Shown here: positions 27,587 to 36,107 of the stretch, piece after piece
Layout of the letters: every line of letters begins with the position of its first letter
How positions within the stretch are numbered: the first letter of the stretch is position 1
Assembly: GCA_027366635.1 (NCBI GenBank)
Contig: DAHXNE010000077.1
Location: forward strand, 16,719-80,718
DNA length: 64,000 nt
From: Gammaproteobacteria bacterium
Lineage (GTDB): Bacteria; Pseudomonadota; Gammaproteobacteria; Steroidobacterales; Steroidobacteraceae
Direction: 5' to 3'
Made by a program: the position numbers and the translations under genes
Notes under the pieces: generated by a model
Database searches by the model: none
What the model saw: the letters and a program-made list of their open reading frames with translations, nothing else
Told to the model about the DNA's origin: nothing

Positions 27587-28009
27587 CTAGGATGCTTGAC
27601 GCAGTCCCCCCTGCGCTGGCCCGTGCAGCCGGCGTACCAAGTCGGCCTCCGCACGGGTCAGGCCACATCCCCCGGCGAGCTCATCGGCGCTGGCGCCGCC
27701 GCGTGCCAGGCGGATCGCAATCTGGTAGCCGGGCGCGGCGCGCCCGACCGACGCCGAGCGCGTCGCGGCCTGCTCGAGCTGCTCGCCGAGCTGGCGCACC
27801 TGCTGATCGGTGCAGTCGAAGCGAGCGTGTATCTGGGCGAGCTGCTCGAGCAGCGCCTGATTCTGAGCCTGCATTTGCTCGCTCTCGCGCCGTGCGGCAC
27901 GGCGCCAGGCGGTAAAGGTCACGGTGGCCAGTGCGAATGAGAACACCAGGAAGACCGCGCGGCCCATGATGAGGAGGAAGTCGATGTTCGACAGGTTCGT
28001 CAGACCCAT
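27587..28009 (-). CDS. DUF2802 membrane-anchored protein
   Basis: The 140-aa protein has one N-terminal membrane helix (FLLIMGRAVFLVFSFALATV), a coiled-coil of about 45 residues (ESEQMQAQNQALLEQLAQIH) and the DUF2802 C-terminal domain (PGYQIAIRLARGGASADELA, GLTRAEADLVRRLHG). The ATG at 28009 follows AGGAG; a GTG at 28036 would add nine residues. DUF2802 genes are commonly found with motD or cheW in polar-flagellum clusters; their function is not established. It lies 181 bp after motD. Confidence 0.8.
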   Translation of the reverse strand: MGLTNLSNIDFLLIMGRAVFLVFSFALATVTFTAWRRAARRESEQMQAQNQALLEQLAQIHARFDCTDQQVRQLGEQLEQAATRSASVGRAAPGYQIAIRLARGGASADELAGGCGLTRAEADLVRRLHGPAQGGLRQAS

Positions 28010-28190
28010 GGCCGCAGCTCCTGTGAAGTCGGTCACATGACATGGCGCGCCGTCGCCGCGGTGACGGAAATCCGTCGCCGGCTCGGGCGCTCGCCCAAGG
28101 AGTGTGCAGCTTCCGTGCCAGCCGGCGCGCCCCGGGCGAAGCGCGCCGCACCCGCCGCCGCGGGCTGCAATGGACGGCCCACCGGAAAGA

Positions 28191-29042
28191 TCACGAGCCG
28201 GAGCCGGGCAGCCACGTCGGATCGGTGTGCTTGCCCAGCCTGGCGGAGAGAATGACCACCACGACGCGGCGGTTGGCGGCGCGGCCGGCGGCGGTGGCGT
28301 TGCTTGCGACCGGCTTCTGATCCCCGAAGCCGATCACCGCGAGCCGATGGGGCGCAACGCCGTGCACCGAGAGCACGTGCACCACGCTGCCGGCCCGTGC
28401 CGCCGACAGCTCCCAATTCGAGGCGAACTGCACGGTCCGGATCGGTACATTGTCGGTGAATCCCTCGACCCGTACGGGATTGGGATAGCCGCGCAGGACT
28501 GCGGCCAGTCGCCGGATCGCCGCGATCGCGGCGCCGGAGAGTCGGGCGCTGCCGCTTGGAAACAGGATGTCGCTGCGAAATCTGACTTCGAGCATGCCCG
28601 GCTTGCGGGTCAGTTCGACCACGTGTGCGCGCATCAATGCGCTCATCGCGCTCTCGACACCGGCCGCGACCTGATCGAGCGTGGGACCACTCTCGATTGG
28701 CGCTCTGTGCGGCGGCGCGTGCGTCGCCACGGACGTCGCCGATCTGGGCGCGACAGCGGCGGTGGGCTGGCGCCTCACGAGGGGCTGCCGCAGGGTGTCC
28801 ATGGGAATGCCAGCGCCGGCACCGCGGGTCTTGCGGCCGACTGGGATGGGATGGGCGGAACGCGGCTGGCCGCGGAACGCGGCATACAGGGAGTTCGACA
28901 GCACACGGTACTTGCCGGCGTTGACCGATGAGATCGAATACATCACGACGAAGAATGCGAGCAGCAGGGTGAGCAGATCGCCGTATGGGATCGCCCAGCG
29001 CTCGTGATTGGTATGCTCCTCGTGACGGCGTAGTCGGCGCAT
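28191..29042 (-). CDS. motD: Flagellar stator subunit MotD (MotB family)
   Basis: MotD anchors the stator to peptidoglycan. The 283-aa protein has a short cytoplasmic tail, one membrane helix with the proton-carrying Asp22 (YGDLLTLLLAFFVVMYSISS), a variable linker, and the OmpA-like domain (VRVEGFTDNVPIRTVQFASN; LSAARAGSVVHVLSVHG). Family homology starts exactly at the ATG at 29042. No Shine-Dalgarno is visible there; the stop of an 85-codon ORF lies 4 nt upstream, which suggests reinitiation. The gap to motC, 273 bp, is unusually large for this operon. Confidence 0.93.
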   Translation of the reverse strand: MRRLRRHEEHTNHERWAIPYGDLLTLLLAFFVVMYSISSVNAGKYRVLSNSLYAAFRGQPRSAHPIPVGRKTRGAGAGIPMDTLRQPLVRRQPTAAVAPRSATSVATHAPPHRAPIESGPTLDQVAAGVESAMSALMRAHVVELTRKPGMLEVRFRSDILFPSGSARLSGAAIAAIRRLAAVLRGYPNPVRVEGFTDNVPIRTVQFASNWELSAARAGSVVHVLSVHGVAPHRLAVIGFGDQKPVASNATAAGRAANRRVVVVILSARLGKHTDPTWLPGSGS

Positions 29043-29046
29043 ACCG

Positions 29047-29304
29047 CTAACCGAGCCCGGTCACGCCGGCACAGAGGCCCGTCGCGCAGCAGAACCGAAC
29101 CGAGTGGTTTCCCCGCAGGTCGCATGACCGGGTGTGCGTTCGCGCGTCGGCACGCGTCGGCCGCATACGGCAAACGCGTGTGTAGACATGCGCGTCCAGG
29201 GTTGGCGCGAAACGGCACCTGTCTATCGCGCCGGGCTCGCGCTGATCGGGCCAGGCCGCCTCGAGGCGGCGATGCGGCGGGGGGATGTCAGATCGGTCGC
29301 GCAT
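29047..29304 (-). CDS. Putative 85-aa protein between motC and motD
   Basis: This ORF fills the whole motC-motD gap. Its ATG lies 11 nt after the motC stop behind a strong Shine-Dalgarno sequence (GGGGAGGGATC before the ATG), and its TAG is 4 nt before the motD ATG, which has no visible SD of its own. The product is Arg-, Pro- and Cys-rich (MRDRSDIPPPHRRLEAAWPD; SVRFCCATGLCAGVTGLG) with no recognised domain, signal or membrane segment. It may be a real small protein, or a leader translated only to couple motC and motD. Protein composition argues against confidence; translation signals argue for it. Confidence 0.4.
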   Translation of the reverse strand: MRDRSDIPPPHRRLEAAWPDQREPGAIDRCRFAPTLDAHVYTRVCRMRPTRADARTHTRSCDLRGNHSVRFCCATGLCAGVTGLG

Positions 29305-29315
29305 GATCCCTCCCC

Positions 29316-30056
29316 CTAGTGCAGGTATCCCTGGAGCTTGGTCTCGATGGCGCGCGGGTTCTCGCCCTGCGCGATGCCCAGCATGCCGTCGATGACCATC
29401 TCGCGGAATTGCGTCTGCCGATGGATGATGCCCTTGAGCTTGGCCGCCACCGGCAGGAAAAACAGGTTGGCGAAACTGATGCCATAGACGGTGGCCGTGA
29501 ACGCCGCCGCGATGCCGTGGCCGAGGCGGCTCGGGTCGGTCAGATTCTGCAGCACCGCCATCAGGCCGAGCACTGCGCCGATGATGCCCAGGGTCGGCGC
29601 ATACGTGCCGGCGCTTTCGAACACCTTGGCCGCGGCGATGTCGGCATGCTCGCGCATGTTGACGTCGATGTAGAGGGAGTTGCTGATATTCTCAGGTTCC
29701 GTTCCGTCGACCACCATCTGCAGCGCCCGGCGGGTGAACTCGTCCGGCTCGCGCTCGATCAGCGGCTCCAGTCCGAGCAGACCCTGCTTGCGCGCGGTGT
29801 TGCTCCAGCCGACGATTTTGGCGATCAGCTGGTTGCCGTCGCGCGGCGGCGGGCGCATGACCCAGGGGAAGATGCCGAGCGCGCGGCGCATCACCGCCAG
29901 CGGGGTCTGCACGAATATGGCGGCGATCGTGCCGCCGCCGACGACCACCAGCGCCTCGAGGGAGACCAACGCCATGATGCCGGCGCCGCGCAGCAGTGCG
30001 CCCACCAGCACGGCGTTCACGGCGAGCACCAGTCCGATGATGCTCAGTATGTCCAC
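29316..30056 (-). CDS. motC: Flagellar stator subunit MotC (MotA family)
   Basis: MotC is the proton-channel stator partner of MotD. The 246-aa protein has four membrane helices (two before residue 55; two at about 150-205, including APTLGIIGAVLGLMAVLQNL and ATVYGISFANLFFLPVAAKL), and a cytoplasmic loop between them. Conserved prolines flank the channel helices. It lies 10 bp after cheZ. Confidence 0.94.
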   Translation of the reverse strand: MDILSIIGLVLAVNAVLVGALLRGAGIMALVSLEALVVVGGGTIAAIFVQTPLAVMRRALGIFPWVMRPPPRDGNQLIAKIVGWSNTARKQGLLGLEPLIEREPDEFTRRALQMVVDGTEPENISNSLYIDVNMREHADIAAAKVFESAGTYAPTLGIIGAVLGLMAVLQNLTDPSRLGHGIAAAFTATVYGISFANLFFLPVAAKLKGIIHRQTQFREMVIDGMLGIAQGENPRAIETKLQGYLH

Positions 30057-30065
30057 CGCAGCCCC

Positions 30066-30827
30066 TTACATGCCGAGGCCCGACAGCAGCTCATCGACAT
30101 CGGTCTGTGCCGAGGCGATTTCCCCGCGGGTGACACCGGGAACGACCGGACCATGCCCGGCGTTGGGGTTCTCGCCGAGGGTCGCATGTTCGACGATGTC
30201 ACCGGAGAGCCGTGTCAGGCTGCCCAGAGTTTGTTCCAGCTCCTCCACCAATTTGATGACGCTGCGGATGATCTGTCCGGTCAAATCCTGGTAGCCCTGG
30301 GCAAGCAGCACGTCGGCGAGATTGTGCCGGATTTGCTCGCAGTCGCCGCGGGCCACGGGCAGAAACGCCTCGATGGTGCGCACCACGGGCAGAAAAGCCT
30401 CGATCGAGCGCGTTACGCCTTCGAAGCCGGCGGATGCCGGCCGCTCGCGATAGGCGGTGAGGGCCTCGATCAGCACGCTGGCCTCGCGCGCGACGCGCTC
30501 GGCGAGCGGGCCGGAGCGCTCGACCAGATCGAGCGTGCGATGCGCCGCCTCGTCGGTCATGTTGATGACGTGGGTGAGCCGGGCGCGAGCACCGGGAATC
30601 TCGTGCTCGGCGAGGTCCGCCAGGCGCGACTCGATGCTGAAGCGCTCGAGGGCCTTCTGCAGCCCGCCGGTGAGTTTGCGGATCTCGTGGAGCATTCTCG
30701 GCTCGCGCATGTGCACGATGTGGTCGACCGCGGCGAAGAACGCCGCCTCGTCGGCCTTGCTGAACGCCTCGCTCAGCGCCTCCACGCAGGCGCCGTATTC
30801 ACCCTGCAACACCGAGAAGTTGGTCAT
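30066..30827 (-). CDS. cheZ: CheY-P phosphatase CheZ with internal duplication
   Basis: CheZ dephosphorylates CheY. The 253-aa helical protein carries the active-site motif LLAQGYQDLTGQIIRSVIKL (Asp and Gln in GYQDLTGQ) and a C-terminal CheY-binding peptide (QTDVDELLSGLGM). Residues around 138-157 contain a tandem repeat of IEAFLPV-x-R, encoded by a 30-bp direct duplication, in the hairpin helix before the active site. It follows cheY closely. Confidence 0.93.
   Translation of the reverse strand: MTNFSVLQGEYGACVEALSEAFSKADEAAFFAAVDHIVHMREPRMLHEIRKLTGGLQKALERFSIESRLADLAEHEIPGARARLTHVINMTDEAAHRTLDLVERSGPLAERVAREASVLIEALTAYRERPASAGFEGVTRSIEAFLPVVRTIEAFLPVARGDCEQIRHNLADVLLAQGYQDLTGQIIRSVIKLVEELEQTLGSLTRLSGDIVEHATLGENPNAGHGPVVPGVTRGEIASAQTDVDELLSGLGM
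30357..30416 (-). repeat. In-frame 30-bp tandem duplication inside cheZ
   Basis: Two adjacent 30-bp units (30357-30386 and 30387-30416), both beginning GGGCAGAAA on the plus strand, agree at 24 of 30 positions. Each encodes ten residues with the core IEAFLPV. The six differences, some of them silent, suggest an old event rather than an assembly error. Confidence 0.85.
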
Positions 30828-30834
30828 ATCGAGC

Positions 30835-31221
30835 TCACTTTCCGGCGGCGCCGAGGATCTTGTCGAGCTTTTCTTTCAACGTCGCGGCGGTGAATGGCTT
30901 GATGACGTAGCCGTTCACGCCGGCCTGGGCCGCCTCGATGATCTGGTCGCGCTTGGCTTCCGCCGTCAGCATCAGCACCGGCAGCTTGGCGAGGCGCGCA
31001 TCGGCGCGCACCGCCTTGATCAGCTCCAGTCCGGGCATGCCCGGCATGTTCCAGTCGGTGATCAGGCAGTCGAATTCGCCGGCGCGCAGCAGCGGCAGGG
31101 CGGTGTTGCCGTCGTCGGCCTCGGTGACGTTCGGATAGCCCAGGTCGTGCAACAGATTCTTGATGATCCGCCGCATGGTCGAGAAGTCATCGACCACTAG
31201 AAATTTCAGATCGGTGCTCAC
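30835..31221 (-). CDS. cheY: Chemotaxis response regulator CheY
   Basis: The 128-aa CheY has D11-D12, phospho-acceptor D56 ([12 protein letters not shown]), T86, Y105 and K108 (YVIKPF), and the conserved N-terminus [19 protein letters not shown]. Phosphorylated CheY binds FliM/FliN to switch motor rotation. The start is GTG, overlapping the fliA stop (GTGA). It is followed by cheZ. Confidence 0.96.
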   Translation of the reverse strand: MSTDLKFLVVDDFSTMRRIIKNLLHDLGYPNVTEADDGNTALPLLRAGEFDCLITDWNMPGMPGLELIKAVRADARLAKLPVLMLTAEAKRDQIIEAAQAGVNGYVIKPFTAATLKEKLDKILGAAGK

Positions 31222-31970
31222 TGCTTGCCTCGCCTCGCTGTCCCGGCCCCTGGCGGGCCCTCACGCCATTCGCCCAGTCGCGCCTTCAACCGTACCAGCG
31301 CTTGGCCGTGCAGCTGACAGGCGCGCGATTCGGTCACTCGCAGGACCGCGCCGATTTCCTTCAGGTTCAGTCCCTCGCCGTAGTACAGAGACATCACCAG
31401 CCGTTCACGCTCCGGCAGACCGTCGATGGCCGCGGCCAGAGCCTGCTTGAATTCCCCGTCGGCGGTCTCGAGGAACGGGTCGGCCGCGCCCTCGACGGTC
31501 ACCGCCGTATCATCGAGTGTCGCCAGGCGGCAGCTCGCGGCGTCCTGCACGATCGAGTGATACTCCTCGAGCGTGACGCCGAGCTGCTCGGCGATGTCCG
31601 TATCGCGCGCATCCCGTCCCGTGCGCCGCTCGATCTGCTGGACCGCGGCGGCCACGGCGCGCGCCTTGCGATGGACCGAGCGCGGTGCCCAGTCGAGCTT
31701 GCGCAACGCATCGATCATCGCGCCGCGGATGCGGATTCCGGCATAGGTCGCAAAGCTCGCGCCGCGGCCGGCGGCGTAGTTCGAGGCTGCTTCGAGCAAT
31801 CCCAGCATCCCGGCTTGCATCAAATCGTCGATCTCCACCGAGGGCGGCAAGCGGCCGGCCAGGTGGTAGGCAATCCGCTTGACCAGCTCCGCGTGTCGCG
31901 TTACCAGAGCGGCGGCATCCGCTGTCTCGGCCACGGTGCGCACCGTGGTATAGGCGCTGGCCGCGCTCAT
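31218..31970 (-). CDS. fliA: Flagellar sigma factor FliA (sigma-28)
   Basis: FliA directs RNA polymerase to late flagellar genes. The 250-aa protein has sigma region 2 ([40 protein letters not shown]), region 3 ([20 protein letters not shown]) and region 4 ([40 protein letters not shown]). The start is set by an ATGA overlap with fleN. Its expected target, a consensus sigma-28 promoter, lies before flgM at 12.3 kb. Confidence 0.96.
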   Translation of the reverse strand: MSAASAYTTVRTVAETADAAALVTRHAELVKRIAYHLAGRLPPSVEIDDLMQAGMLGLLEAASNYAAGRGASFATYAGIRIRGAMIDALRKLDWAPRSVHRKARAVAAAVQQIERRTGRDARDTDIAEQLGVTLEEYHSIVQDAASCRLATLDDTAVTVEGAADPFLETADGEFKQALAAAIDGLPERERLVMSLYYGEGLNLKEIGAVLRVTESRACQLHGQALVRLKARLGEWREGPPGAGTARRGKQ

Positions 31971-32845
31971 GGCACCACCGCCAGTTTTGCCGGTACACGC
32001 CGCACCAGCCGTTCCACGAAGAACTCGATGTTGCCACGCGGACCGGACGGTACTGGCCATGTATCGGCCGCGTCCGCCAGTTTCTTGAATGCGCGCGCCG
32101 AGCCGCTCCCGGGATAGGCGTCACAGACCGGACGCTGCTCGCGCACCGAGCGCTGCAGATAGTCGTCTTCGGGAATCTCCCCGGCGTACTCGAGCACCAC
32201 GTCGAGAAAGCGGGAGGTGACCCGCTCGAAGCGCTCGAACAGCTCGCGGCCCGCGCCCGGAGCGCGCATCCGGTTGGCGAGCACGCGGAAGTGCGTGACG
32301 CCGTGGTTGCGGCTGAGCACTTTGACGAGCGCGTAGCCGTCGGTGAGGGAAGCGGGCTCGTCGCAAATGACCACCAGCACCTGTTGCGCGGCCTGGGCGA
32401 ACTGCAACACACCGTGGGCGATGCCTGCGGCGGTATCGACGATCAGCGCCTCGAGCGGCTCGGCGAGGGAGCTGAAGGCGCGTACCAGTCCCAGGTGCTC
32501 GGCGATCCCCATGTTGGCCAGATCGGCGGCGCCGGAGGCGGCCGGTACGATGCGAAAGCCCTGTGGGGCCTGCACCAGCACCTCATCGAGGGTGCGCTCG
32601 CCGCTGAGCACGTGCGCCAGGGTGTAGCGCGGCGAGAGTCCGAGGAACACATCGGCATTGGCGAGTCCGAGATCGCCGTCGAGGAGCACTACGCGCTTGC
32701 GTCTGCCGAGCGCGGTGGCGAGATTGACCGCGACACTCGTCTTGCCCACGCCGCCCTTGCCGCCGGTGACCGCGATCACCTGTACCGGCTGCGCCAGGGC
32801 CTTGAGTTTCGCGTTGTTGATCAGGCTCAATTCAGGTGTTTGCAT
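31967..32845 (-). CDS. fleN: Flagellar number regulator FleN (FlhG), MinD-like ATPase
   Basis: FleN limits flagellar number and, in Pseudomonas, antagonises FleQ. The 292-aa protein starts SLINNAKLKALAQPVQVIAV and has a deviant Walker A (TGGKGGVGKTSVAVNLATAL), VVLLDGDLGLANADVFLGL and the switch region IVDTAAGI. The C-terminus has the amphipathic segment typical of membrane-associating MinD relatives. It overlaps flhF by 14 bp and fliA by 4 bp. Confidence 0.95.
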   Translation of the reverse strand: MQTPELSLINNAKLKALAQPVQVIAVTGGKGGVGKTSVAVNLATALGRRKRVVLLDGDLGLANADVFLGLSPRYTLAHVLSGERTLDEVLVQAPQGFRIVPAASGAADLANMGIAEHLGLVRAFSSLAEPLEALIVDTAAGIAHGVLQFAQAAQQVLVVICDEPASLTDGYALVKVLSRNHGVTHFRVLANRMRAPGAGRELFERFERVTSRFLDVVLEYAGEIPEDDYLQRSVREQRPVCDAYPGSGSARAFKKLADAADTWPVPSGPRGNIEFFVERLVRRVPAKLAVVP

Positions 32846-34001
32846 GGGCGAGCTTTCCGAATCGTCGTCTCAGTAGATCTTCGTCCGCGGCGGCGCCGCT
32901 GGCCTTGGCGAGGCGTACGGCCTCGGTGACCAACTCGAGCGCGCGGGCCGGGCGCAGGTCCTCGGGTACCCGCTGGCCGTCGCTCACGTACGAGACGGCC
33001 AATCGCGACCGGATCAGCGCCGAGAGGGCGCCGCCGAGGCTGGCCGCCTCGTCCGTCTTGGTCAGCACGCAGGAGGCGGGATTCAACGGCCTGAAGCGCT
33101 CGATAGTCTCCTCGAGCGCGCCGGCCTGCGTGCTTGCGGCCAGCACGAGCGCCGGCCCGAGCGCCGGCCCGCATGCGGCCAGGACGGCGAGGCGCGCTTC
33201 GAATTGAGGGTCACGTACGCTGGTTCCGGGTGTGTCGATCAGTACGAGCCGGTGGCGCTCCAGGCGCGCGAACAGCTCCGGCAGCGCCTCGAAACGCTCG
33301 GGCACGTGCACCGGAACGCCAAGCAGCTGGCCGAGCGCATGCATCTGATCCTGGGCGCCGATGCGCACGGTGTCGGCGGCGACGAGCGCCAACTGCTTCG
33401 GGCCGTGACGCAGCATCCAGCGCACCGCGAGCTTTGCGAGCACGGTGGTCTTGCCGACGCCGGTGGCGCCGACGAAGGCGACGCGGCCGCCGTCGTCGAG
33501 CCAACAGTCACCGGTGACCTGCAGGTATTGCGACAGGCCGGCGATGGCGAACCGGCGTCCCTGCCGCAGGTCGACGTCGGCCGGGAGCTGGCCGATGAGG
33601 TGATCCGCCAGATCCTGGGCGACGCCGAGCTCCGACAGCTCGCCGAGCAGCTCGGTGTGTACGGGATTGCGGCGCGAGCGCTCGTTCCACGCGAGCTGCG
33701 CAAGCTGTGTCTCGAGGATCCGGCGCAGTGTCTTCAGCTCCTGGCCCATGGCCTCGGACGAGGGTTCCGGTTCGGCACTGGAGCGAAGCGCCGCGCCGGT
33801 ATTGGCGCCGCCGCTCGGCAGCGCGGCCTCGGCGGGCGTGGCGTCCTCGAGCCGCCTGGCGTCGAAATCGACCGCGGCGGTCACTTCCACCCCGTTCGAT
33901 ACGCGGCGCGAGGAAAGTATCACGGCATCCTCGCCGAGCTGCTCGCGGATCGCGCGCAGCGCATGGCGCATCTCGGCAGCCGTGTGTCGTACGATCTTCA
34001 T
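32832..34001 (-). CDS. flhF: Polar flagellar placement GTPase FlhF
   Basis: FlhF is an SRP-family GTPase that marks the pole for flagellar assembly. The 389-aa protein has the N-terminal motif MKIVRHTAAEMRHALRAIRE and QLGEDAVILSSRRVSNGVEV, a variable linker, and the NG domain with GATGVGKTTVLAKLA (G1), DTVRIGAQDQ (G2), DTPG (G3) and TKTDE (G4). It follows flhA by 3 bp. Confidence 0.95.
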   Translation of the reverse strand: MKIVRHTAAEMRHALRAIREQLGEDAVILSSRRVSNGVEVTAAVDFDARRLEDATPAEAALPSGGANTGAALRSSAEPEPSSEAMGQELKTLRRILETQLAQLAWNERSRRNPVHTELLGELSELGVAQDLADHLIGQLPADVDLRQGRRFAIAGLSQYLQVTGDCWLDDGGRVAFVGATGVGKTTVLAKLAVRWMLRHGPKQLALVAADTVRIGAQDQMHALGQLLGVPVHVPERFEALPELFARLERHRLVLIDTPGTSVRDPQFEARLAVLAACGPALGPALVLAASTQAGALEETIERFRPLNPASCVLTKTDEAASLGGALSALIRSRLAVSYVSDGQRVPEDLRPARALELVTEAVRLAKASGAAADEDLLRRRFGKLAHANT

Positions 34002-34004
34002 GGG

Positions 34005-36104
34005 TTACCTGCCGACCGCGGTAACGACGCGGACCTTGCGGTTATCGGGTATCTCGTTCCAGGCCAGCACGTGCAGCGCCGGCAATGCGGGCCGTAGAAA
34101 TCTAGCCATGGCCGCGCGCAGCGGCGGCGGTACCAGCAGCACCGGTGCCGCACCGGCGCCTTCCTGACGCTGGGCGGCGTCCCCGATGCGCTGTTGCAGC
34201 CGCTCGGCCAGTCCCGGCTCGAGTCCGGCGCCGGCGCTGCTGGCGGTCAACGACCCCTGCAGCAGCCGTTCCAGTTCCGGCTCGAAGGTGATGACGGGCA
34301 GCTCCGCCGACACGCCGGCGATCTCCTGCACGATTTGCCGGCCGAGCGCGACGCGCACCAGCGGTAGAAGCAGGGCGGGATCCTGGGTCTTCGGAGCATG
34401 CTCGGCGAGTGTTTCCATGATGGTGCGCATGTTGCGGATGGGAATGCGTTCGGACAGAAGTCCTTGCAATACGCGTACCAGGACGGCCAGCGATACGACC
34501 CGCGGTACCAGGTCTTCGACCAGCTTCGGTGCGCTCTTGCCGAGGGTATTGAGCAGCTGCTGCACTTCTTCATGACCGAGAATCTCGTGGGCATGCGACT
34601 GCAGGATGAACGAGAGGTGCGTGGCGATCACCGTGGTCGGGTCGACGACGGTGTAGCCCAGCGCTTGGGCGTGATCGCGGTTGCCCGGTTCGATCCAGAC
34701 CGCTTCCATGCCGAAGGCCGGGTCGCGCGTCGCCACGCCTTGCACCGGGCCGAATACCCTGCCGGCATTGATGGCGAGCTCCTTGTCCGGATACACGGTG
34801 CTCTCGCCGATGGGTACGCCGCTGAGATTGATGCGATACACGTTCGGCTGCAGATCGAGATTGTCACGGATGTGCACCGCGGGCAGCAGGAAGCCGAGTT
34901 CCTGGGAGATCTTGCGGCGCACGCCGCGCACTCGCGCCAGCAGATCCGCGCCCTGGCCCTTGCTGTCCACCAGTGAAACCAGGCGATAGCCGAGCTCGAG
35001 CCCGACCGGATCGACCGGTTTGACATCCTCCCAGGACAGATCGCGCGACTCGGGAGTCGCCGCGGGTTTCGGCGCGGCCGGTGCGGCTGCCGCGCGCGCA
35101 ATCCGCCTGCGGGTGAGGTAGGCGCCGCCGCCGCACACGCCGGCCATGAGCAGGAAGGCGACGCTCGGCATCCCGGGGATCAGTCCCAACGTGCCGAGCA
35201 GGCCGCCGGCGACCGCGAGCGTGCGCGGATTGCCAAACAGCTGCTTGCCGAGCTCCCCGCCCACGTCCTGCGGCCGCGACATGCGGGTGACGATCACGGC
35301 GACCGCGGTCGAGAGCAGCAGCGAGGGAATCTGCGCGACCAGGCCGTCACCGATGGTGAGCAGCGTGTAGGTGTGCAGAGCGGCGGTGAGCGCCATGCCG
35401 TGGCCGAGGATGCCGATCGCCAGGCCGCCGATGATGTTGATCAGCAGAATCAGGATGCCGGCGACTGCGTCGCCGCGCACGAACTTGCTGGCGCCGTCCA
35501 TGGCACCGTAGAAGTCCGCTTCGGAGCGAATGTCGACGCGCCGCGTGCGCGCCTCGTCCTGGGTGATCAGACCGGCGGCCAGATCGGCGTCGATGGCCAT
35601 CTGTTTGCCGGGCATCGCGTCCAGGGTGAAGCGGGCGCTCACCTCGGAGACGCGGCCGGCACCTTTGGTGATGACCATGAAGTTGATGATCGTCAGGATG
35701 ATGAACACCACGACGCCGACCGCGAAGTTGCCGCCCACCACGAACTCGCCGAAAGATTCGATGACGTGGCCCGCCGCGCCGGGTCCGGTGTAGCCGTGCA
35801 GCAGCACGACGCGGGCCGAAGCGACGTTCAACGCCAGGCGCAGCAGCGTCGCGAGCAGCAACGCGGTTGGGAACACCCCGAACTCGACCGGCCGGGAGAC
35901 GTAGAACACGCTCATCACGATTACGATCGACAGCGCGATGTTGAACGTGAACAGGATGTCGAGCGCCACCGGCGGCAGCGGCACGATGATCATGGCGAGG
36001 ACGCACAGCACGCCGAGCGGCACGCCGATGCCGACGCGCAGCATGCCACGCAGATTCTCGGACCAGACGGTCGGGGCGGTTGCTACGTTGGTCGCCGTGC
36101 TCAT
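34005..36104 (-). CDS. flhA: Flagellar type III export gate protein FlhA
   Basis: FlhA is the largest export-gate component (699 aa). It has about eight N-terminal membrane helices to residue ~325, with the FHIPEP-family signature near FTLDAMPGKQMAIDADLAAG, and a cytoplasmic domain that docks chaperone-substrate complexes (LELGYRLVSLVDSKGQGADL; RINLSGVPIGESTVYPDKEL). It lies 3 bp after flhB. Confidence 0.96.
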   Translation of the reverse strand: MSTATNVATAPTVWSENLRGMLRVGIGVPLGVLCVLAMIIVPLPPVALDILFTFNIALSIVIVMSVFYVSRPVEFGVFPTALLLATLLRLALNVASARVVLLHGYTGPGAAGHVIESFGEFVVGGNFAVGVVVFIILTIINFMVITKGAGRVSEVSARFTLDAMPGKQMAIDADLAAGLITQDEARTRRVDIRSEADFYGAMDGASKFVRGDAVAGILILLINIIGGLAIGILGHGMALTAALHTYTLLTIGDGLVAQIPSLLLSTAVAVIVTRMSRPQDVGGELGKQLFGNPRTLAVAGGLLGTLGLIPGMPSVAFLLMAGVCGGGAYLTRRRIARAAAAPAAPKPAATPESRDLSWEDVKPVDPVGLELGYRLVSLVDSKGQGADLLARVRGVRRKISQELGFLLPAVHIRDNLDLQPNVYRINLSGVPIGESTVYPDKELAINAGRVFGPVQGVATRDPAFGMEAVWIEPGNRDHAQALGYTVVDPTTVIATHLSFILQSHAHEILGHEEVQQLLNTLGKSAPKLVEDLVPRVVSLAVLVRVLQGLLSERIPIRNMRTIMETLAEHAPKTQDPALLLPLVRVALGRQIVQEIAGVSAELPVITFEPELERLLQGSLTASSAGAGLEPGLAERLQQRIGDAAQRQEGAGAAPVLLVPPPLRAAMARFLRPALPALHVLAWNEIPDNRKVRVVTAVGR

Positions 36105-36107
36105 GGA

